In this document: piece after piece, positions 14,368-18,972 of the stretch | Layout of the letters: every line of letters starts with the position of its first letter | Numbering within the stretch: position 1 is the stretch's first letter | From: Actinomycetes bacterium | GTDB lineage: Bacteria > Actinomycetota > Actinomycetes > Actinomycetales > Actinomycetaceae | Reading direction: 5' to 3' | Length of the DNA: 18,972 nt | Assembly: GCA_023426345.1 (NCBI GenBank) | Contig: JAFAAX010000002.1 | Location: forward strand, 1 to 18,972 | Made by a program: the position numbers and the translations under genes | Notes under the pieces: generated by a model | Told to the model about the DNA's origin: nothing | The model's database searches: none | Seen by the model: the letters and a program-made list of their open reading frames with translations, nothing else

Positions 14368-14399
14368 AGGTCGGGGCGAACATCCATGAAGGAGACATC

Positions 14400-15206
14400 A
14401 TGACTGACGAGATGAACTCGCAGAACACCGATCGCATCGATCCGATCGCGACCCCGGAGGGACAGGCCACCGAGCCCGAGACGCCCACCGAGCCCGAGAC
14501 GCCCACCGAGCCCACCGACCCCGCCGAGTTCGACCTCGGTCCCCGGCTCCACCACCTGGCGCGCCTCATGCGGCGCACCCACGGAGGGCGCCGAGGTCCC
14601 GGCCCCTCGGACGGCACGCGCGGGCAGGGCCGCGTGCTGGCCCTGCTCGCCCTGCACAGCCCCATCGCCCAGCGCGAGCTCGCCTATCTGCTGGGGGTCC
14701 GCCCGCAGTCGATGGGGGAGCTGCTCGCGAAGCTCGAGGGCATCGGCCTGATCCGGCGCGTCGCGGACCCCCAGGACGCCCGGGCGCGCCTGGTCGAGCT
14801 GACGGACGCCGGCCGCGCGGCTGCCGACGAACTGGCCCAGCGCCCCACGGTGGACCCGCTGGCTCCGCTCTCCGATGAGGAGCGCGCCCAATTTGCCGAC
14901 ATGCTCGAGCGCATCATCGCGGGCCTGGAGGAGACGCTCGGCGAGGACCCGGAGGGCGAATGGGACCGGCGCCGCGGTTTCGGCCCCGGATTCGGGCCCG
15001 AGGGCTTCGGCCGGCCCGGATTCGATCCTCGCACGGGGTTCGACCGGTTCGAGGGACGCGGCGGAGGCCACCGCGGAGGCAGGAGGGGCGGCGCGCGCGC
15101 CCGCTTCGATCACGAGGGCGGCCACGGCCGCGGCTGCGACGACGGGCCGTCCGAGGGACATCGGCGCATGGCGCCGCGTGACGCCCGGGACTGGCGCGAG
15201 TGGTGA
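14400..15206 (+). CDS. MarR-family transcriptional regulator with low-complexity tails
   Basis: 268 residues, longer than the usual 140-170. An acidic N-terminus holds a repeated TEPETP unit (about 25-38) encoded by an exact 18-nt tandem duplication. The winged helix spans about 75-145: GRVLALLALHSPIAQRELAY, LLGVRPQSMGELLAKLEGIG (recognition helix) and the wing RRVADPQDARARLVELTDAG. A dimer helix follows (DEERAQFADMLERIIAGLEE). Residues about 185-268 are a Gly/Arg/Phe-rich tail (RRGFGPGFGPEGFGRPGF, later HEGGHGRG), of unknown role. ATG 14400 has AAGGAG 6 nt upstream and a promoter with an operator-like palindrome just before it, so autorepression is likely. No drug exporter or enzyme is adjacent on the same strand, so the target beyond itself is unclear. 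Confidence 0.88.
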   Translation: MTDEMNSQNTDRIDPIATPEGQATEPETPTEPETPTEPTDPAEFDLGPRLHHLARLMRRTHGGRRGPGPSDGTRGQGRVLALLALHSPIAQRELAYLLGVRPQSMGELLAKLEGIGLIRRVADPQDARARLVELTDAGRAAADELAQRPTVDPLAPLSDEERAQFADMLERIIAGLEETLGEDPEGEWDRRRGFGPGFGPEGFGRPGFDPRTGFDRFEGRGGGHRGGRRGGARARFDHEGGHGRGCDDGPSEGHRRMAPRDARDWREW

Positions 15207-15259
15207 GACCGAGGACCGCACGGCAGATGGCCACCCGCCGGTGACCGCATGATCCGCGC

Positions 15260-15350
15260 GGGCGCGTGACTCGGGGGCCCACCCGCCAACTCGGTGCTGT
15301 TCTGCCGCGAGCTCGGTGCCATTCCTCCGCGAGTTCGGGCTCCCACCCGC
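15260..15350 (+). repeat. Intergenic tandem repeat, about 22-bp period (copy B)
   Basis: Successive units follow the MarR gene: GACTCGGGGGCCCACC, AACTCGGTGCTGTTCT, AGCTCGGTGCCATTCC and AGTTCGGGCTCCCACC, joined by CGCC/GCCGCG/TCCGCG linkers at a 20-22 bp period. The two inner units match the units after the TetR gene at 6175-6243 in form and order, and the final unit GAG-TTCGGGCT-CCCACC corresponds to the third unit there. This is a second copy of a dispersed intergenic repeat, lying between the MarR gene and the convergent LytR-CpsA-Psr gene. Confidence 0.6.
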
Positions 15351-15364
15351 GACTGCCTCGCGGA

Positions 15365-16567
15365 TCAGTAGCAGTCCTCCGGCCCCGTCTGGGCGGGGAC
15401 CGGCGTGCCGTCCGACGAGCCCTCCGTGGCATCGGAGGCGTCGGTCCCCGATTGGGCGGACTGATCGGATTGCCCCGACTGCCCGCCGGTCGGGGGCGCG
15501 GACGCCGCCGGCGCGGGGTCGGCGGCGAAGTCCGCCCAGAACTGCTCGGCGCCCTCTCCCCAGATCACCTTCGCCGGATTCTCCGGATAGTCGGCGAGCG
15601 GCGGCGACCAGCTCTCCACGGCGGCGGGTGTGAGGCCGCGCAGGGAGTACATCAGGCCGACCAGGGTCGAGGTCTGCGCCAGGTTGGCGGTCAGCGTCGT
15701 GTTCTGCGCGACGATGCTGGCGACATTGAGCGCGCGCGGCACCTGGGTGAAGACGCCCCCCTGGATGAACTGGGAGGACAGCGTGCGCAGGAAGCACTGC
15801 TGGCGCGTGATGCGCTTGAGGTCGGAGCCGTCCTCGCCCATGCCGTAGCGGGCGCGCAGGAACTTCGAGGCCGACAGGCCGTCCAGCGTGTGGCAGCCGG
15901 GCTCCAGCACCAGGCCGCCGACGTCCTCGGGCTCGTAGTGGTTCTGCCCGCACAGCTGGACGCCGCCCAACGCGTCCACGACGCCGACGACGGCGTGGAA
16001 ATCGAGCAGGACGGCCGCATCCGGCGTGATGCCCGTCGTCGAGGCGACGGCGGAGGCCACGCACTGGATGGCTCCGGCGGTGTCCTGGTTCTCCCCGTAT
16101 CCCGTGGTGAAGGCCGTGTTGAACGGGTCGAACGTGGGGGCGGACGGGTCCTGGCCGGCGCTCGCGCACGTGGGGATCTCCGTCATGAGGTCGCGCGGGA
16201 TCGACGCCATGCGCACGCTGGAGCGGTCGGCGCTGATGTGGACGAGGACCGTCGTGTCGCCCCGGGCGCCGGGCGTGTACCCCCCGATGTCGGCGTTGTC
16301 GCCGGAGCGGTCGTCGGTGCCGATGATGAGGAACGTGACCGGCTGACCGGCCGACAGGTCGGCGGGCGGCGCCGCGTTCTGCCCGGACTGGGCAGGAGCC
16401 GCCAGGTCGGGAACGGTGGTGATCGCGCCCAGGGTGGACCGATACAGCCCGACGGCCAGCCCGGCCGCGAACAGCACGATCGTCAGCACGATGGCCCAGA
16501 CGATGCGTGCGATGTGCCTGCTGCGTCCGGCGCTGTGGGCAGCCGCCGGTCGGTCTCCTCGCGCCAT
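15365..16567 (-). CDS. LytR-CpsA-Psr (LCP) family cell-wall ligase
   Basis: 400 residues. One membrane helix near the N-terminus (about 19-42, RIVWAIVLTIVLFAAGLAVG) anchors the protein with its catalytic domain outside. The LCP domain runs from about 77 to 310 with the conserved FLIIGTDDRSG (79-89), the RGDTTVLVHI segment (102-111) and SIPRDL (122-127), which hold the acidic and arginine residues that bind the polyprenyl diphosphate-linked substrate and magnesium. LCP proteins transfer wall polymers from lipid carriers to peptidoglycan, or glycans to proteins in Actinomyces. A Ser/Gln/Asp-rich tail (GGQSGQSDQSAQSG) ends EDCY. Paired cysteines (ITRQQCFLRT, VQLCGQNHY, EPGCHTL, EIPTCASAG) suit an extracytoplasmic fold. 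ATG 16567 has AGGAG 5 nt upstream. Confidence 0.92.
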   Translation of the reverse strand: MARGDRPAAAHSAGRSRHIARIVWAIVLTIVLFAAGLAVGLYRSTLGAITTVPDLAAPAQSGQNAAPPADLSAGQPVTFLIIGTDDRSGDNADIGGYTPGARGDTTVLVHISADRSSVRMASIPRDLMTEIPTCASAGQDPSAPTFDPFNTAFTTGYGENQDTAGAIQCVASAVASTTGITPDAAVLLDFHAVVGVVDALGGVQLCGQNHYEPEDVGGLVLEPGCHTLDGLSASKFLRARYGMGEDGSDLKRITRQQCFLRTLSSQFIQGGVFTQVPRALNVASIVAQNTTLTANLAQTSTLVGLMYSLRGLTPAAVESWSPPLADYPENPAKVIWGEGAEQFWADFAADPAPAASAPPTGGQSGQSDQSAQSGTDASDATEGSSDGTPVPAQTGPEDCY

Positions 16568-16609
16568 GGAACTCCTGTGCGTCCGATCTCCGTCCGTCGA
16601 GCATACGCG

Positions 16610-16699
16610 GGCGGCGCCTGCGCGCGCGGGGAAGGGCCAGGAGGCGCAGTTCCCCACGCCGACGATCGCTGGCGGCGCCTGCGCGCGCGGGGAAGGGCC
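16610..16699. repeat. Two perfect 29-nt direct repeats separated by 32 nt
   Basis: Copies at 16610-16638 and 16671-16699 are identical over 29 nt (beginning GGCGGCGCCTGCGCGC, ending GGGGAAGGGCC) and differ at both flanking bases. The 32-nt gap is unrelated sequence. Repeat length and 61-bp period equal those of type I-E CRISPR arrays, but there are only two copies, the usual strong dyad is weak, and no cas gene is present. It lies between the divergent LCP and helicase genes, so it may instead be a duplicated regulatory element. Confidence 0.6.
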
Positions 16700-16726
16700 C
16701 TCCAGATGCCGGCGGTCCGGGGGACA

Positions 16727-18972
16727 ATGGCCGACGTGACGACGAGCAGCGGACGGACCGGAGAGGCGCGAACCTGGGAGGGGTTCTCGCCGGCGACGCG
16801 CGCCTGGTTCTCCGAGGCCTTCCCGCAGGGGCCGACGCCGGTGCAGACGCAGGCCTGGGAGGCGATCGCGCGGGGCCGCGACGTCCTGGTGGTCGCTCCG
16901 ACGGGTTCCGGCAAGACGCTCGCGGCGTTCCTGTGGGCGATCGACCGCCTGGCGGGTGGGCCGGGCGAACATTCCCAGGCCGTCGCCGCGGAGCGGTCCG
17001 AGGCCGAGACCGCGGGCACGTCGTCGGGGCCGGCGGCGCCGCCCTCGTCCCGGTCGCAGGAGAAGGGGAAGGGACGGGCCCCTGCGGGGCCGCGCATCCT
17101 GTACATCTCCCCGATGAAGGCGCTCGGGGTCGACGTCTCGCGCAACCTCCGTAGCCCCCTGGCGGGGATCGCCCGGCAGCGCGAGGCCCGCGGGGAGCCG
17201 GCCGTCGATCTGCGCGTCGGCGTGAGGTCAGGGGACACGGACTCCTCCGAACGAGGGCGGCTCCTGCGCCACCCGCCGGACATCCTCATCACCACGCCCG
17301 AGTCGCTGTACCTCATGGAGACCTCCCGGGCGCGCGAGATCCTCCGCGGCGTCGACACCGTCATCGTCGACGAGGTCCATGCCGTGGCCGGCACGAAGCG
17401 CGGCTCGCACCTGGCGCTGGGCCTCGAACGCCTCGACGACCTCATCGGCCGGCCCGCCCAGCGCATCGGGCTGTCCGCCACGGTGCGCCCCCGCGAGGAG
17501 GTCGCGCGGTTCCTCGGCGGCGCGCGGCCCGTGGAGATCGTCGCGCCCGACGCCCCGGTGCGCCTCGACATCCACATCGTCGCCCCTGTGGAGGACATGA
17601 CGGACCTGGCGGTGCGCGCCGGGGCGGGAGCCGCCGCCGAGCGCGACGACCCGCAGGCCTCGGCGTCGATCTGGCCGCATCTGGAGGCCGCCGTCCTCGA
17701 CCAGGTGATGGCCCACCGCTCGACGATCGTGTTCGTCAACTCCCGGGGGCTCGCGGAGAGGCTGACGGCGCGCCTCAACGAGCTCCACGCGGAGCGCCTC
17801 GCCCATCCGGAGCTCACGGGCGCCCGGGCACCCGATCCGGATTCGCTGGTCCGCGACTCCCGACTGGGTGGGACCACGATGGAGCTCGCGCGCGGGCGCG
17901 GCCGGCGCGCGGACGCGGTCGAGCGGACGGCAGACGCGCAGACGTCCGGATCCGTCGATGGAGGTGTCGCCGACATCGCGCGCGCCCACCACGGGTCCAT
18001 GTCGAAGGAGCGCCGCGAACTGGTCGAGCACGACCTCAAGTCCGGGGAGCTGCGCTGCGTCGTGGCCACCTCCAGCCTGGAACTCGGCATCGACATGGGG
18101 GCCGTGGACCTGGTCATCCAGGTGGCCGCCCCGCCCTCGGTCGCCTCCGGCCTGCAGCGGGCCGGGCGCGCCGGCCACCAGGTGGGCGGCACCAGCCGCG
18201 CCCTCGTCTACCCGCGCACGCGGCGCGAGCTCATCGACGCGGCCGTCACCGTGGAGCGCATGCAGGACGGCCTCATCGAGGAGCTCCGCATCCCGGCGAA
18301 CCCGCTGGACGTCCTCGCCCAGCAGACCGTCGCCGCGGCGGTGGCGGCCACGGACGGGGGCGGGAGCGGCGCTGTCCCCGGCTCGTCGGGGGAGGGGGCC
18401 GGACCCGGCCTGGACGTCGACGTCTGGTACGCGGCCGTGCGACGAGCGGCCCCCTACCGCGACCTCCCGCGATCCGCCTACGAGGGCGTCCTCGACATGC
18501 TCTCCGGGCGCGCCCCCTCCGACGCGCTCGCGGAGCTGCGCCCCCGACTGGTCTGGGACCGCGTCGCCGGCGTGCTGCGCGCCCGGCCCGGCACGCGCAG
18601 GCTGGCCGTGACCAGCGGCGGCACCATCCCGGACCGGGGCGCCTACCGGGTGGTCCTTCCCGACGAGGAGGGCGCGCGCGGCGCCAAGCGCGTCGGCGAG
18701 CTCGACGAGGAGATGGTCTACGAGTCCCGCGTCGGCGACGTCATCACGCTGGGCGCCGCCACGTGGCGCATCCAGGAGATCACGACGGACCGCGTCGTCG
18801 TTGTCCCCGCCCCGGGGCGCCCCGCGCGCCTGGCCTTCTGGCACGGGGACGGGCCCGGCCGTCCCGCGGAGCTCGGCGCCGCGGTCGGGGCGTTCGTCCG
18901 CAGGGCCGAGGCCCTCATCGGGGGCGGCGGGTCCGACGGGAGCGGGGCGGCGGTCCGCGGGCCGATCCCCGA
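16727..18972 (+). CDS. lhr: Lhr-type superfamily 2 ATP-dependent helicase, N-terminal part (runs off window)
   Basis: The frame from ATG 16727 (GGGGG a few nt upstream) stays open for 748 codons to the window edge; Lhr proteins are usually about 1,400-1,600 residues, so roughly half is seen. Order of motifs: Q-like region FPQGPTPVQTQAW, Walker A APTGSGKT, Ia YISPMKALGVDVSRNL, Ib TTPESLYLM, DEVH box VDEVHAVAG, motif III LSATVRP, motif IV TIVFVNSRGLAERL, V ATSSLELGIDMGAVDLVIQV and VI LQRAGRAGHQ. The Lhr winged-helix region begins after about residue 520 (GLIEELRIPANPLDVLAQQ). The enzyme unwinds DNA or RNA-DNA hybrids 3' to 5' and is linked to DNA repair. A low-complexity insert after motif I (EHSQAVAAERSEAETAG) and another after motif IV are lineage-specific loops. 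Confidence 0.93.
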   Translation, partial: MADVTTSSGRTGEARTWEGFSPATRAWFSEAFPQGPTPVQTQAWEAIARGRDVLVVAPTGSGKTLAAFLWAIDRLAGGPGEHSQAVAAERSEAETAGTSSGPAAPPSSRSQEKGKGRAPAGPRILYISPMKALGVDVSRNLRSPLAGIARQREARGEPAVDLRVGVRSGDTDSSERGRLLRHPPDILITTPESLYLMETSRAREILRGVDTVIVDEVHAVAGTKRGSHLALGLERLDDLIGRPAQRIGLSATVRPREEVARFLGGARPVEIVAPDAPVRLDIHIVAPVEDMTDLAVRAGAGAAAERDDPQASASIWPHLEAAVLDQVMAHRSTIVFVNSRGLAERLTARLNELHAERLAHPELTGARAPDPDSLVRDSRLGGTTMELARGRGRRADAVERTADAQTSGSVDGGVADIARAHHGSMSKERRELVEHDLKSGELRCVVATSSLELGIDMGAVDLVIQVAAPPSVASGLQRAGRAGHQVGGTSRALVYPRTRRELIDAAVTVERMQDGLIEELRIPANPLDVLAQQTVAAAVAATDGGGSGAVPGSSGEGAGPGLDVDVWYAAVRRAAPYRDLPRSAYEGVLDMLSGRAPSDALAELRPRLVWDRVAGVLRARPGTRRLAVTSGGTIPDRGAYRVVLPDEEGARGAKRVGELDEEMVYESRVGDVITLGAATWRIQEITTDRVVVVPAPGRPARLAFWHGDGPGRPAELGAAVGAFVRRAEALIGGGGSDGSGAAVRGPIP

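Noticed and set aside
16610..16699. Calling the 29-nt repeats a confirmed CRISPR array
   Set aside because: Only two copies, weak dyad symmetry and no cas genes in the window; kept as a repeat with a flagged resemblance.
14244..16727. 827-codon reverse ORF
   Set aside because: It overlaps MarR in antisense and LCP in another frame, is Arg/Gly/Pro rich and has no domain signal.
16483..18844. Reverse ORFs of 538-569 codons opposite the helicase
   Set aside because: The forward frame has all SF2 helicase motifs in order; the reverse frames are compositional shadows.
1..18972. tRNA, rRNA or known riboswitch
   Set aside because: I saw no cloverleaf with a GTTCGA-type arm, no rRNA sequence and no recognisable riboswitch core; a covariance-model search would be needed to exclude small RNAs.

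Overview
The window is high-GC bacterial chromosome with compact genes and Shine-Dalgarno-led starts. The gene content (oleate hydratase, LytR-CpsA-Psr protein, Lhr-type helicase, IS1249/IS630-type insertion sequences) points to an actinobacterium, plausibly an Actinomycetaceae member such as Actinomyces or Schaalia. That placement is inference from gene style, not from a marker gene.

Layout. Positions 1-794 are a mosaic of three insertion-sequence (IS) remnants: an IS3-family right end, a short ISL3-like piece and a 5'-truncated IS256 transposase with an in-frame stop. They abut a HAD phosphatase that has lost its N-terminus (to 1397). A reverse-strand DEDDh exonuclease with a C-terminal BRCT domain follows (1440-2378). 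An IS630 element (2430-3567) with a frameshifted transposase lies about 50 bp upstream of its start. Next is a divergent pair, oleate hydratase (reverse) and a TetR regulator (forward), sharing an intergenic region with two tandem palindromic operator-like sites. Positions 6173-9300 are a second IS graveyard: a resolvase C-terminus, an IS256 C-terminus fused to unknown sequence, a half IS3 element, and an IS1249-type transposase. The junctions imply nested insertion, ending in a truncated unknown gene next to an alcohol dehydrogenase.

From 9597 onward the region is ordinary chromosome: an NADP-type secondary alcohol dehydrogenase, an MFS exporter with a small downstream membrane protein, two overlapping small membrane proteins (one SdpI-like), a broken ribbon-helix-helix relic, a META-domain secreted protein, a MarR regulator with a clear promoter and operator, a LytR-CpsA-Psr cell-wall protein, and an Lhr-type helicase that runs off the right edge.

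I do not see a complete new defence or mobile system. The items most worth a second look are: a perfect 29-nt direct repeat separated by exactly 32 nt (CRISPR type I-E spacing, but no cas genes) between the cell-wall gene and the helicase; an intergenic tandem repeat family present at two distant sites; the double operator between oleate hydratase and TetR; and the exonuclease-BRCT fusion with an IS630 in its upstream region.
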